From assembly GCF_041053105.1 (NCBI RefSeq), contig NZ_CP163444.1, forward strand, positions 7,286,501 to 7,350,500: a stretch of 64,000 nt of DNA, read 5' to 3'. The position numbers were made by a program, and so were the translations under genes. Below, piece after piece: positions 8,792-16,754 of the stretch; the first letter of the stretch is position 1; each line of letters begins with the position of its first letter. This stretch comes from Streptomyces sp. R44. Lineage in GTDB: Bacteria > Actinomycetota > Actinomycetes > Streptomycetales > Streptomycetaceae. The notes beneath the pieces were generated by a model. The model was not told the origin of the DNA, did no database searches, and worked only from the letters and a program-made list of their open reading frames with translations.

Positions 8792-10189
8792 TCAGGCCCT
8801 GGGGGAGGTGCTGACGCCGCGGTGGGAGGCGATCAGCTCGCGGTACCAGTCGAAGCTCGCCCGGGGCGTGCGGAGTCCCGTGGCGAAGTCGACCTCGACG
8901 AGGCCGAAACGCTGGTGGTAGCCCTCGGCCCACTCGAAGTTGTCGAGCAGCGACCAGGTGAAGTAGCCGCGTACGTCGACCCCTCGGTCCACGGCGTCCG
9001 CGACCGCCGTGATGTGTCCGGCGAGGTAGTCGATGCGTTCCTGGTCGTGCCGCCCGGCCGGCTGCGAGCAGCCGCTCTCGGTGATCCACACCGGCGGGAG
9101 GGCGTCGCCGTAGCGGTCCTTGAGGCCGGTGAGCAGATCCGTGAGTCCGTCGGGGACCACCGGCCAGCCGAACGCGGTCCGCCGGTACGCCTCCTGAGGA
9201 TCGGTCAGGTCGAAGGGGAGCCCCGCGGCGGGATCGGCCGGGGCGGTCACCCAGGTCGGGTTGTAGTAGTTGACGCCCAGTCCGTCCAGCGGTGCGGAGA
9301 TGGTCGCGAGATCGCCCTCGCGCACCACGCCTCCCCAGCTCGGGTCGGCCATGCCGTACGCGGAGAGGTCGGGACAACTGCCCAGCAGAATCGGGTCGTT
9401 GAAGAGGCGGTTGTGCAGCACGTCGTACGCCGTGGCCGCCGCTTCGTCCTCGTCGGTGCGGGCGTCCGGGCGCAGCCGTACGGGCGTGCAGTTGTTGGCG
9501 ATGAGCACCTGCCCGTCCGGGACGGCCGCCCGCAGCGCCGCGGTCGCCAGGCCGTGGCCGAGCAGCTGGTGGTGCGCGACGGGCAGTGCGTCGAGCAGCA
9601 GGGCCCGGCCCGGGGCGTGGACGCCGAAGCCGTAGCCGAAGGACATGTGCACGAACGGCTCGTTCAGGGTGATCCACCGCTTGACCCGGTCACCGAGCCG
9701 GTCCGCCACCACCGCCGCGTACTCGGCGAACCGGTGCGCGGTCGTGCGGTTCAGCCAGCCGCCCTCGTCCTCCAGGGCCTGCGGCAGGTCCCAGTGGAAG
9801 AGGGTGGGCGTCGGCTCGATCCCGGCGTCCAGCAGCGCGTCGACCAGCCGGTCGTAGAAGTCGAGGCCGCGCGGCTCGACCTTGCCCGCACCGGCCGGCA
9901 GGACGCGCGGCCAGGAGACCGAGAACCGGTACGCGTCGAGTCCGAGCCGCCGCATCAGCGCGACGTCCTCGTCGGACCGGTGGTAGTGGTCGCAGGCGAC
10001 GTCGCCGGTGTGGCCGTCGCGGACGGCCCCGGGGCGCCGTACGAAGGTGTCCCAGATCGAGGGCCCCTTGCCGTCCTCCTCGGCCGCGCCTTCGATCTGG
10101 TACGCGGCGGTCGAGGCGCCCCAGACGAAATCGGCCGGGAGGCCCGGGATTCGAGTGGGATCGGTGGGACCGGTGGGGCTGGAGGTCAC
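8792..10189 (-). CDS. GH1 beta-glucosidase
   Basis: A 465-residue family 1 glycoside hydrolase. It opens with [15 protein letters not shown], the family signature. The acid/base Glu is in TLNEPF (residues about 175-180) and the nucleophile Glu in VWITESGCS; TESG replaces the usual TENG but keeps the Glu. The C-terminal [16 protein letters not shown] and RFGLVEVDF are also typical. No signal peptide is seen, so it acts on imported glucosides. The GTG start is chosen because AAGGCAGG precedes it and the protein aligns with the family from there. It is the first enzyme gene downstream of the TetR gene and is followed by the MFS carrier. Confidence 0.92.
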   Translation of the reverse strand: MTSSPTGPTDPTRIPGLPADFVWGASTAAYQIEGAAEEDGKGPSIWDTFVRRPGAVRDGHTGDVACDHYHRSDEDVALMRRLGLDAYRFSVSWPRVLPAGAGKVEPRGLDFYDRLVDALLDAGIEPTPTLFHWDLPQALEDEGGWLNRTTAHRFAEYAAVVADRLGDRVKRWITLNEPFVHMSFGYGFGVHAPGRALLLDALPVAHHQLLGHGLATAALRAAVPDGQVLIANNCTPVRLRPDARTDEDEAAATAYDVLHNRLFNDPILLGSCPDLSAYGMADPSWGGVVREGDLATISAPLDGLGVNYYNPTWVTAPADPAAGLPFDLTDPQEAYRRTAFGWPVVPDGLTDLLTGLKDRYGDALPPVWITESGCSQPAGRHDQERIDYLAGHITAVADAVDRGVDVRGYFTWSLLDNFEWAEGYHQRFGLVEVDFATGLRTPRASFDWYRELIASHRGVSTSPRA

Positions 10190-10275
10190 GGGTACCTGCC
10201 TTCTGCTGGCTCGCCGTCCGATGCGGGCGCGCCGTCTGTGCCGGCTCGCCGTCCGAGGTGGGCCGCACCGTAACA

Positions 10276-10289
10276 TGAACACTCGTTCA
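10276..10289. promoter_or_regulatory. Palindromic operator upstream of the GH1 gene
   Basis: TGAAC-ACTC-GTTCA is a perfect 5-bp inverted repeat with a 4-bp spacer in the 126-base gap between the TetR-family gene and the beta-glucosidase start. It lies in the only AT-richer stretch of that gap. Its position suits an operator for the adjacent TetR-type repressor; binding is inferred. Confidence 0.5.
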
Positions 10290-10315
10290 CGTTCTATGCA
10301 TCGGACGGGCCGGAA

Positions 10316-10987
10316 TCACCCCTTCTCCGAGGCCTCCTCCGCGGTCAGCCGACCGTGCAGGTCCTCCCAGTAGCGATCGAGCATCCGCTTGAGCTCGTCC
10401 ACGGTCTCCAGATCCGGCTCGCCCTCGCCCTTGAACACCTCGTGCAGCACGGCGTTCGCCGCCCACACCACCATCCGCGTCGCCCGCCGTACCCGCTCGC
10501 CGCCGGGAGCGCCGGTCAGGTGCTCCACGATGCGCCGCAGGCCCTCCGCGATGAGCGCGTTGCTCGCCTCGTCGGCCCGCGCGAGCTCGGGGCTGAGGTG
10601 CCGTCCGGCCCACAGCGCCATGCCGCCCGGCTGGGACCGGAACAGCTCGCTGTAGACGTCGACCATCGTGCCGACCAGATCGGTCAGTTCGCCCTCGACG
10701 GCCCGTCCGACGAGCTCGTCGATGGCGGCCGCGAACCCCTCCAGGTACCGCCGGCCGAGCGCGTCCACCACGGCGCCCTTGTCCGGATAGAACTGGTAGA
10801 TGCTGCCGACCGGCACGGCCGCCTCCTCGGCGATCCGCCGCATCGTCAGCGCCTCGTACCCCTCCTGGGACAGGAGCCGGTCGGCCGCGCCGAGGATCGC
10901 CTCGACCCTGGCCCGGCTGCGTGCCTGCTGGGGCTGCCTCCGCAGCCGCGGCCGGGGGTCCGGCCCCGGCTTCCTCGTCTCCGTCAC
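10316..10987 (-). CDS. TetR-family transcriptional regulator
   Basis: The 223-residue protein has an N-terminal TetR DNA-binding domain. Residues about 18-65 contain ARVEAILGAADRLLSQEGYE and the HTH TMRRIAEEAAVPVGSIYQFY, ending in the family's YQFYPDK signature. The ligand-binding C-terminus is helical and unremarkable (LWAGRHLSPELARADE). GTG 10987 is preferred because GGGAG lies six bases upstream; GTG 10990 is also possible. It is transcribed toward the beta-glucosidase and MFS carrier and is probably their repressor, with a glucoside or a derivative as inducer. The ligand is not deducible. Confidence 0.88.
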   Translation of the reverse strand: MTETRKPGPDPRPRLRRQPQQARSRARVEAILGAADRLLSQEGYEALTMRRIAEEAAVPVGSIYQFYPDKGAVVDALGRRYLEGFAAAIDELVGRAVEGELTDLVGTMVDVYSELFRSQPGGMALWAGRHLSPELARADEASNALIAEGLRRIVEHLTGAPGGERVRRATRMVVWAANAVLHEVFKGEGEPDLETVDELKRMLDRYWEDLHGRLTAEEASEKG

Positions 10988-11078
10988 CACACGCTCCCGG
11001 TCGTCGGACGTCCGAACGTAGCAGCAGGCAGACTGATGCCCCCGCGTGCCTCGGCGCGGTCGACGATCAGGGGGCGGC

Positions 11079-11699
11079 ATGGCCTACGACGGTGCGTTCC
11101 TGTGGGGTCCGGCGAACTTCTCCGGCCGCCCGCCCGGGCGGCTCCTGGCGGAAGGTGCCCTGGTGGGCCTGGCGACCGCCGGTGTGATCGCGGGCGCCGC
11201 GGTCGCGGGAGCGTCGACCGGGTTCGGCGTGCCGGGGACCGTGGCCGGAGTCGTGGCGGCCCTGGGCTCCGCCGCGTATCTCCTCGCGACGAACGCGGGC
11301 CGTGCCCTGGTCGGGGCGGTCGCCCTCCTCGGCGGCTTCCTCGCCTGGTGGCTGCCGGGCCAGGCCGCGCAGGCCGTCCTGGCGGCGCGGGGCGTGAGCC
11401 GTCCGGTGGTGGTGACCGAGGTCCATGTCCACCGGTACGAAGGGCGGGACCACGTCGCGTACTCCTGCGCGGTACGGCTGCCCGACGGCACTCCGGTGTC
11501 GGCCGAGGCCTGGCGCGGCTGCGGCGCGGGCGTGCGGCCGGGGCGCCGTCTGACGATGGTCTTCGACCCCGACGGGGCCGTCCCGCCGACCGACCGCGTC
11601 CTTCCCTCCTCCGCGGCCGTGGGCTTCGCCGGGCCGGCGGCGGCGAGTCTGGGACTCGCGGCGCTGTGCGGCGTCGCGGTGGTCAGGTCCAGGCCCTGA
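11079..11699 (+). CDS. Hypothetical membrane protein
   Basis: A 206-residue protein with a very hydrophobic N-terminal half: about three helices between residues 25 and 110, among them GALVGLATAGVIAGAAVAG and AGVVAALGSAAYLLAT. A soluble beta-rich segment follows (VVVTEVHVHRYEGRDHVAYSCAVRLPDGTPV), then RRLTMVFDPDGAVPP and a last helix. The soluble part resembles the small DUF3592-like domain that sits between membrane helices, but I am not sure of the family. ATG 11079 follows GGGGCGG. It runs divergently from the TetR gene and has no evident functional partner. Confidence 0.65.
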   Translation: MAYDGAFLWGPANFSGRPPGRLLAEGALVGLATAGVIAGAAVAGASTGFGVPGTVAGVVAALGSAAYLLATNAGRALVGAVALLGGFLAWWLPGQAAQAVLAARGVSRPVVVTEVHVHRYEGRDHVAYSCAVRLPDGTPVSAEAWRGCGAGVRPGRRLTMVFDPDGAVPPTDRVLPSSAAVGFAGPAAASLGLAALCGVAVVRSRP

Positions 11700-11726
11700 G
11701 GGGCGCTCTTCTATCGCTTATCCGCG

Positions 11727-11746
11727 TTGTTTCTAGACTGGTCCCG
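11727..11746 (+). promoter_or_regulatory. Leaderless-type promoter with regulator-like motif
   Basis: TAGACT (11734-11739) is a good -10 hexamer whose expected start of transcription falls on or next to the GTG start of the HTH gene at 11746, implying a leaderless mRNA. No convincing -35 is present. The overlapping 11-mer TTGTTTCTAGA recurs, inverted and with one change, at 12379-12389 ahead of the next gene, so it may be an autoregulatory site. Confidence 0.4.
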
Positions 11747-12399
11747 TGGAGGACATCGACGCGATCGCGCTGCTGCAGGATCCTGTACGGCGCCGCCTGT
11801 ACGAGTACGTGGTGGCCCAGGGCCGCGAGGTCGGCCGCAACGAGGCCGCCGAGGCCATCGGGGTGGCGCGCACCCTCGCCGCGCACCATCTGGACAAGCT
11901 GACCGGGGCCGGGCTCCTGGAGAGCGGCAGTCGCCGGCTCTCGGGGCGCTCCGGGCCGGGGGCGGGCCGTCCGGCCAAGGTGTACACCCGGGCGCGGGGC
12001 GAGCGGTCGGTGTCGCTGCCCGCCCGCGACTACCGCACGGCCGCCGAGCTGCTCGCCGAGGCCGCCGAGCAGGCCGGGCTCGACGCCGGCCTCTGCGCGG
12101 CCGCCCGCCGCCGGGGTGAGGCCCTGCGCGATGGGGCGGGGCCCTGCGGCGGCCTCGACGAGGCGAGGGAGACGCTGGCGGCCCGCGGCTACGAGCCCTT
12201 CCTCGAAGGTGATGCCGTGCGTATGCGCAACTGTCCCTTCCATGCCGTCGCCGAGAGCTTCCCGCCGCTCGTCTGCGGCATGAACCTCGCCCTCCTCGAA
12301 GGGCTGCTCGGTACGGAGGGGGCCGTACACGCGCGCATGGACGCCCGGCCGGGGGAGTGCTGCGTGGTGGTCGAAGCTTCTAAAAACAATGTCGATTGA
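11746..12399 (+). CDS. ArsR-like winged-helix regulator with C-terminal cysteine motif
   Basis: The 217-residue protein has an N-terminal winged-helix domain (residues 1-80): LLQDPVRRRLYEYV, then the recognition region EAAEAIGVARTLAAHHLDKL. The C-terminal domain carries NCPFHAVAESF, PLVCGMN and PGECCVVVE. These cysteines are spaced much as in SufR-like regulators that hold an Fe-S cluster, or in metal sensors, so a redox or metal input is plausible but unproven. GTG 11746 has no Shine-Dalgarno and lies just after a -10 box. The DUF3291 gene starts 32 bases downstream in the same direction, and the pair is probably co-regulated. Confidence 0.72.
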   Translation: MEDIDAIALLQDPVRRRLYEYVVAQGREVGRNEAAEAIGVARTLAAHHLDKLTGAGLLESGSRRLSGRSGPGAGRPAKVYTRARGERSVSLPARDYRTAAELLAEAAEQAGLDAGLCAAARRRGEALRDGAGPCGGLDEARETLAARGYEPFLEGDAVRMRNCPFHAVAESFPPLVCGMNLALLEGLLGTEGAVHARMDARPGECCVVVEASKNNVD

Positions 12400-12402
12400 C
12401 AT
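12389..12402. promoter_or_regulatory. Inverted repeat between HTH regulator and DUF3291 gene
   Basis: ATGTC-GATT-GACAT is a perfect inverted repeat spanning the stop codon of the HTH gene, in a conspicuously AT-rich patch. A TTGACA hexamer overlaps its right arm (12396-12401), and TCTAAAAACAA (12379-12389) abuts the left arm. Together they look like an operator and promoter for the DUF3291 gene, though no strong -10 follows. Confidence 0.45.
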
Positions 12403-12431
12403 AGAAAACGGGCTCGTGCTGGGATGAGGTC

Positions 12432-12998
12432 ATGACCGCATCCCGGCACCCCGCCCACCTCGCCCAGCTCAACGTCGCCACGCTCCGGTACCCCCTCGAC
12501 GACCCGCGCGTGGCGCCGTTCGTCGAGATGCTCGATCCGGTCAACGCCGCCGCCGACGGGACGCCCGGCTTCGTGTGGCGGCTCGTGGAGGACGGGGAGG
12601 GCGACGCCACCGGGCTGCGGCCGCTGGGCGACGACGTCATCGTCAACCTGTCGGTGTGGGAGAGCCAGGAGGCCCTGTGGGACTTCGCCTACCGCAGCGG
12701 ACATCTGGAGGTCATGCGCAAGCGCCGTGACTGGTTCCACCGGCACGTCGAGGCGCACCTGGTGCTCTGGTGGGTCCCCGCCGGGCACGTCCCGACCGTC
12801 GGCGAGGCCGTGGAGCGACTGGCGGATCTGCGGGCGCACGGGCCCTCGCCGCGCGCCTTCACCTTCGCCTCGTCCTACACCGCAGCGGAAGCCGCGGCCG
12901 AAGCGGAAGCCGCGAGCGAAGCCGAAGCCGCCACGGCCGCAGTCACCGTCGCCGAGGCCGCCGAGCACGCGCCGGACGGGGACTCGGCGACGGTCTGA
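12432..12998 (+). CDS. DUF3291 domain protein with low-complexity Ala/Glu tail
   Basis: The 188-residue protein begins with the DUF3291 pattern: LAQLNVATLRYPLDDPRVAPF, then GFVWRL, NLSVWESQEALWDFAYRS and the aromatic run HLVLWWVPAGHVPT. The fold is thought to be related to dimeric alpha/beta-barrel (monooxygenase-like) domains; its activity is not known. Residues about 150-180 are an Ala/Glu repeat (AEAAAEAEAAS and variants) that probably forms a flexible or helical tail and is the sort of sequence that slips during replication. The start is ATG 12432, directly downstream of the HTH regulator, suggesting joint control. Confidence 0.8.
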   Translation: MTASRHPAHLAQLNVATLRYPLDDPRVAPFVEMLDPVNAAADGTPGFVWRLVEDGEGDATGLRPLGDDVIVNLSVWESQEALWDFAYRSGHLEVMRKRRDWFHRHVEAHLVLWWVPAGHVPTVGEAVERLADLRAHGPSPRAFTFASSYTAAEAAAEAEAASEAEAATAAVTVAEAAEHAPDGDSATV

Positions 12999-13020
12999 GG
13001 CGGACCGTCCGCGACGGCGG

Positions 13021-14253
13021 TCAGCCGAAGTCGGGGATCGGGTGCGACGGGGCCAGTGCGGCGGCGATCCGCTGGGTGATCACGTGCGCCGTGTGCCCGG
13101 CGGCGGCGTCGGGGCCGTTCGTGGTCGAGACCGCGATGGACAGCCGCTCCGACGGCAGATACGCCTGGGACGCCGAGTATCCGAAGAACAGCGGATGCTG
13201 GGACACCCAGTCGCCGAGCACCAGGAGGCCGAGCCCGTAGTGGGTGGCCTCGGTCTGCGCGATGCAGACCGTCGCCGGGCACTTCTTGGTGGCGTGGCCC
13301 AGGCCGACCGTTCCCGGGTTCAGCAACTCCCGGTAGGAGGAGGGCGAGAGCAGCCGGCCCGAGCCGATGCCGGCGGCCGAGCTCGCCAGGTCGCAGATGT
13401 CCGTGGTCTCCACCGCGCCGGGAGCGGTCGTCCACGAGGGGTTCCAGAAGGTGGACTCCTCGTACGTCCCCCGGTCCGAGGTGAAAGCGTGCAGGACGGG
13501 TTCCGGGATGTCGGGGGTGAAGGAGTTGCTGGTCTCGCGCAGGCGGAGCGGGTCCAGGACCTGCCGCTGCAGCAGGACGTCGAGCCGGGTGCCGGTGATC
13601 TTCTCCAGGGCGGCGCCGAGCAGGACGAAGTTGGCGTGCGAGTAGCTCCAGTTGGTGCCCGGCTCGTACCACCGCTGCTGGCTCGTCGAGAGCCGCACGA
13701 GTTCGTCGGCCGTCCACTGGCGAAAGGGGTCGGCGACGACGGCCTGCTGGAACGCGGGGAGTCTCACGTAGTCGACGAGACCGGTGGTGGACGCGGCCAG
13801 CATGCGCAGGGTGATCCGGTCGCCGTCCTTGAGGCCGGGCAGCCAGCGGGCGACGGGGTCGTCGAGCCGGACCTTGCCCTGGTCGACGAGACGCAGCAGC
13901 GCCGTGCCCATGTAGGCGATCGCGATGTTGCCGTTCCGGAAGTGCATGGCGGGCGTCGCCGGTACCCCCGTCATCGACTCGCCGAGCGCGGTGGTGACGA
14001 CCTCGCGGCCGTCGACGGTGACCCGCAGGATCACGGACTTGAGGCCCATGTCCGCCTTGGCCTGCTCGGCGATCCGCAGGATGTCTCGGGCCGGTCCGCG
14101 ATCGGGCACCCGGGAGGCGACGCAGGGACGGCGGTGGCCGGGGTCGCCCGCCGGGCCCGCGGCCGCCGTGGCGGGGGCGCCGAGGGCGAGGAGCGCGGCG
14201 AGGGCGGCGGCCGCGGCACGGCGCGGGGGGAGGGGGGAGCGGGGTCGTCTCAT
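13021..14253 (-). CDS. Secreted beta-lactamase/DD-peptidase-fold protein lacking SxxK
   Basis: A 410-residue serine-hydrolase-fold protein (class C beta-lactamase/D-Ala-D-Ala carboxypeptidase family) with an N-terminal signal peptide (RRAAAAALAALLALGAPATAA). The fold is clear: LRLVDQGKVRLDDPVARWLPG, ITLRMLAASTTGL, NWSYSHANFVLLGAALEKITG split over helices, and HYGLGLLV. At the position where family enzymes have SxxK (usually SVTK or SMTK), this protein reads FRNGNIAIAYMGTALL, with neither Ser nor Lys. The YxN motif reads YSH. It is therefore probably not a conventional hydrolase and may bind peptidoglycan-like ligands instead. Several Cys in the mature part could form disulfides. It is convergent with the DUF3291 gene. 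Confidence 0.8.
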   Translation of the reverse strand: MRRPRSPLPPRRAAAAALAALLALGAPATAAAGPAGDPGHRRPCVASRVPDRGPARDILRIAEQAKADMGLKSVILRVTVDGREVVTTALGESMTGVPATPAMHFRNGNIAIAYMGTALLRLVDQGKVRLDDPVARWLPGLKDGDRITLRMLAASTTGLVDYVRLPAFQQAVVADPFRQWTADELVRLSTSQQRWYEPGTNWSYSHANFVLLGAALEKITGTRLDVLLQRQVLDPLRLRETSNSFTPDIPEPVLHAFTSDRGTYEESTFWNPSWTTAPGAVETTDICDLASSAAGIGSGRLLSPSSYRELLNPGTVGLGHATKKCPATVCIAQTEATHYGLGLLVLGDWVSQHPLFFGYSASQAYLPSERLSIAVSTTNGPDAAAGHTAHVITQRIAAALAPSHPIPDFG

Positions 14254-14427
14254 GGCCGGAGTATTGGCCGGTGGCGCCCGTACGACCGTGGAGGCGCCGT
14301 CGAACCGCGCGAACATCACCCGTCAGGCCCGCGCGAGGACATCGGGCCGGCGGTACGGCGCCGACGGCACCGCGCCGACGTTGCCGACGCGGTGGAACGC
14401 GTCAGCGACGTCGGCGCGGTGGGCCGG

Positions 14428-15123
14428 TCAGCCGGCGGTGGCGTTCGCGGCGTCCTCGATCAGATTGACGACGGCCTCGGCCCGGGAGGCCAGGGAGGCG
14501 TGGCTCGCGTCGAGTTCGACGGTCTTGCGCGGGTTCATGCGCGCCGCCATCCGGCGCTCGTTGTCGGGGTGGATCATGCGGTCCTCGGTGGACACCTGGT
14601 ACCAGACGGGCTTGTTGCGCCAGGCCGGTGCGGTGACGTTGTCGCCGAAGGTGGAGCCGAGTGGCGCCTTCTGGGTGACGGCCATGACGAGGGCCTCGTC
14701 GGGCGCGAGGTCCTGGGCGAAGCTCTCGTGGAACTTGTCCTGCTTGATCCAGAGGTAGCCGTCGGAGTCGGGTGCGATGTTCTCGAAGGCGGCGGGCGGC
14801 ATCTCCTGGCTGATCCCGCCCGGGCTCTCGCCGGCGTCCGGCGCGAAGGCCGCGATGTAGACGAGGGCGGTGACGTTGGGCAGGTCGCCGGCCTCGGTGA
14901 TGACGGCGCCGCCGTACGAGTGACCGACGAGGACGACGGGACCGTCGACCTGCTTGATCATCTTGCGGGTGCGCTCGGCGTCGTCGGCGAGCGAGGTGAG
15001 CGGGTTCTCGACGGCGTGGATCCTGTCGTAACCGCGCTTGTTCAGCTCGACGATGACGTTCGCCCAGTGGGCGGCGCCGCCCCAGAAACCGTGGACCAGG
15101 ACGATGGTGGGCTTCTCGCTCAT
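14428..15123 (-). CDS. Alpha/beta hydrolase, cytosolic
   Basis: A 231-residue alpha/beta hydrolase. It shows the oxyanion HG motif (IVLVHGFWGG), the nucleophile elbow GHSYGG with Ser near residue 88, a candidate acid Asp in STEDRMIHP and the catalytic His in DASHASL. It closely resembles esterase-like proteins of the salicylate-esterase/EstC group, but the substrate cannot be read. No signal peptide. GGAAGAAG precedes the ATG. It lies 19 bases downstream of a second, secreted member of the same family, so the two look like a tandem duplication and a single transcript. Confidence 0.85.
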   Translation of the reverse strand: MSEKPTIVLVHGFWGGAAHWANVIVELNKRGYDRIHAVENPLTSLADDAERTRKMIKQVDGPVVLVGHSYGGAVITEAGDLPNVTALVYIAAFAPDAGESPGGISQEMPPAAFENIAPDSDGYLWIKQDKFHESFAQDLAPDEALVMAVTQKAPLGSTFGDNVTAPAWRNKPVWYQVSTEDRMIHPDNERRMAARMNPRKTVELDASHASLASRAEAVVNLIEDAANATAG

Positions 15124-15142
15124 GACACTTCTTCCTTCGGCT

Positions 15143-15940
15143 TCAGCAGGTGGATTCCGCGGCCTCGTCGACGAGGCCGACGACGGTGTCGGGGTGGGAC
15201 ATCATGGCGACGTGCGAGGAGTCGATCTCCACGGTGCGGGAGCCCGCCCGCCGCGCCTCGAAGCGCTCCAGGTCCGGGGCGATCGCCTTGTCCTGCCGGG
15301 CCACGAGGAACCAGGACGGGATCGTCTTCCAGGCCGCCGCCCCGGCCTTCTCGGCGAAGCCCGCGGCCGTGATCGGACGCTGCTCGACCGCCATGAGCCG
15401 CGCCTGCCGCTCGGGCAGGTCGGCGGCGAAGACGCTGTGGAACCTGTCGTTCTGGATGTACAGGTCGACGCCGCTGCCCGTGTTGTCGGTGTACGGGACG
15501 GGGCGCACGGCCGTCCCGAGCTCGCTGCCGGCGAACTTGGTGGAGAGCTCGGCGGGGGACTCGCCCTTGTCGGGCATGAACGCCGCGACGTAGACGAGCG
15601 CCTTGACGTTCGGGTTGCCGGCCGCGGCGCCGCTGATGACGGCTCCGCCGTACGAGTGGCCGACCAGGACGATGGGGCCCTCGATGCTCTTCAGGACGCC
15701 GGCCGTGTACGTGGAGTCGTTGCTCAGGCCGCGCAGCGGGTTGGCGGGTGCGACGACCTGGTAGCCCTGGTGCCGGAGGCTCGCGGCGACCGCGTTCCAG
15801 CCGGAGGCGTCGGCGAAGGCGCCGTGCACGAGGACGACGGTCGGCTTGGCGTCGTGGGCTGCGGCGGTCGCGGGGGTGGCCGCGGCGGCGATGAGGAGGG
15901 CGAGTGCGCCGGCGGTGCGCCCGGAGGCGAGCGGGGACAT
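15143..15940 (-). CDS. Alpha/beta hydrolase, secreted paralogue
   Basis: The 265-residue protein has a signal peptide (AGALALLIAAAATPATAAAH) followed by the same domain as its downstream neighbour: VVLVHGAFADASGWNAV, the elbow GHSYGGAVISG, an acid region ARQDKAIAP and the His in IDSSHVAMM. An extra loop around residues 145-165 (SELGTAVRPVPYTDN) distinguishes it. It is probably an extracytoplasmic esterase or lipase-like hydrolase. AGGGAG precedes the ATG. The paired cytosolic paralogue immediately downstream suggests stepwise hydrolysis of one substrate outside and inside the cell, which is inference. Confidence 0.83.
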   Translation of the reverse strand: MSPLASGRTAGALALLIAAAATPATAAAHDAKPTVVLVHGAFADASGWNAVAASLRHQGYQVVAPANPLRGLSNDSTYTAGVLKSIEGPIVLVGHSYGGAVISGAAAGNPNVKALVYVAAFMPDKGESPAELSTKFAGSELGTAVRPVPYTDNTGSGVDLYIQNDRFHSVFAADLPERQARLMAVEQRPITAAGFAEKAGAAAWKTIPSWFLVARQDKAIAPDLERFEARRAGSRTVEIDSSHVAMMSHPDTVVGLVDEAAESTC

Positions 15941-16067
15941 GCGGGCTCCCTGAGGGGGTGGGGGGTATCGCTGGGAGCGAGTCTGCTGTGCCGCGTCGGG
16001 CGGGGCGCGGTCCGCGGTCCAAGGGGGTGAAGGCGCGGCACCGCCGCCGCCCGGCCGCAGAACGCGA

Positions 16068-16095
16068 GAAGCCCCCGGCGGCAGCGAGGGGCTTC
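16068..16095 (-). terminator. Hairpin downstream of the EF-hand gene
   Basis: An 8-bp stem GAAGCCCC/GGGGCTTC with a 12-base loop lies 32 bases past the EF-hand stop on the minus strand. No U-tract follows, as is usual in this GC range. It probably separates the EF-hand transcript from the hydrolase pair. Confidence 0.5.
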
Positions 16096-16127
16096 ATGGG
16101 GTGCCCGGAACGACCGGCACCGGCGGG

Positions 16128-16649
16128 TCAGTACAGGACGTCCCCCATGGCCGACCCGTCGCCCGTGACGTACGCGCGGATCGACGCCAGGTACTCCGCG
16201 CGGCCGACGCGTCCGTCCCCGTCGGCGTCCAGCGCGTCGAAGGCCGCGCCGGCGTTGTCGGCCCGGTTGCCGAGCGCCTCGCGCAGCAGGGTGAACTGCG
16301 ACCGGTCCAGCTTGCCGTCCTGGTCGTCGTCGGCGAGGTCGAACAGGGCGCCCAGCGCGTACTGGCAGATGTTGTCGAACTTGTCCGCGTCCACCCAGGC
16401 GATGTACTCCTCGTAGGTCATCACGCCGTCGCCGTTGGCGTCCATCGCGGCCCAGGCGCGTTCGCCCGTGGCGCGTGCGGCGATGACCAGGGGGTCGTCG
16501 TCGGCGCGTCCGGTCGCCGCCTGGGCCCGGTCGATGCGGACGAAGTAGTCGTGCTTCGAGGCGACTCCGTCTCCGTCGGTGTCCAGCATCGCGTAGATGC
16601 GGGCCTTCGGGGTCACGGGGGCCTGTGGGGCGACCTGGGGGAGCGACAT
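16128..16649 (-). CDS. Four-EF-hand calcium-binding protein
   Basis: The 173-residue soluble protein contains four canonical EF-hand loops: DTDGDGVASKHD (about residue 23), DANGDGVMTYEE (about 70), DDDQDGKLDRSQ (about 105) and DADGDGRVGRAE (about 140). Spacing and length match bacterial calerythrin/CabB-like or calexcitin-type proteins, which bind Ca2+ in the cytosol as buffers or sensors. Loops 1, 2 and 4 keep Asp/Gly/Asp at positions 1, 6 and 3/5; loop 3 is slightly looser. The start follows GAAGGAAG. No partner kinase or transporter lies beside it. Confidence 0.92.
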   Translation of the reverse strand: MSLPQVAPQAPVTPKARIYAMLDTDGDGVASKHDYFVRIDRAQAATGRADDDPLVIAARATGERAWAAMDANGDGVMTYEEYIAWVDADKFDNICQYALGALFDLADDDQDGKLDRSQFTLLREALGNRADNAGAAFDALDADGDGRVGRAEYLASIRAYVTGDGSAMGDVLY

Positions 16650-16754
16650 GCCGGATCTTCCTTCACATACGGGGACGTACCGCCGCCCATGATCGACGGC
16701 CGAGCCCCTCGCGCGCGGCCGACTCGCCCCCCGACCACCCGGACGAGTGGCCGC

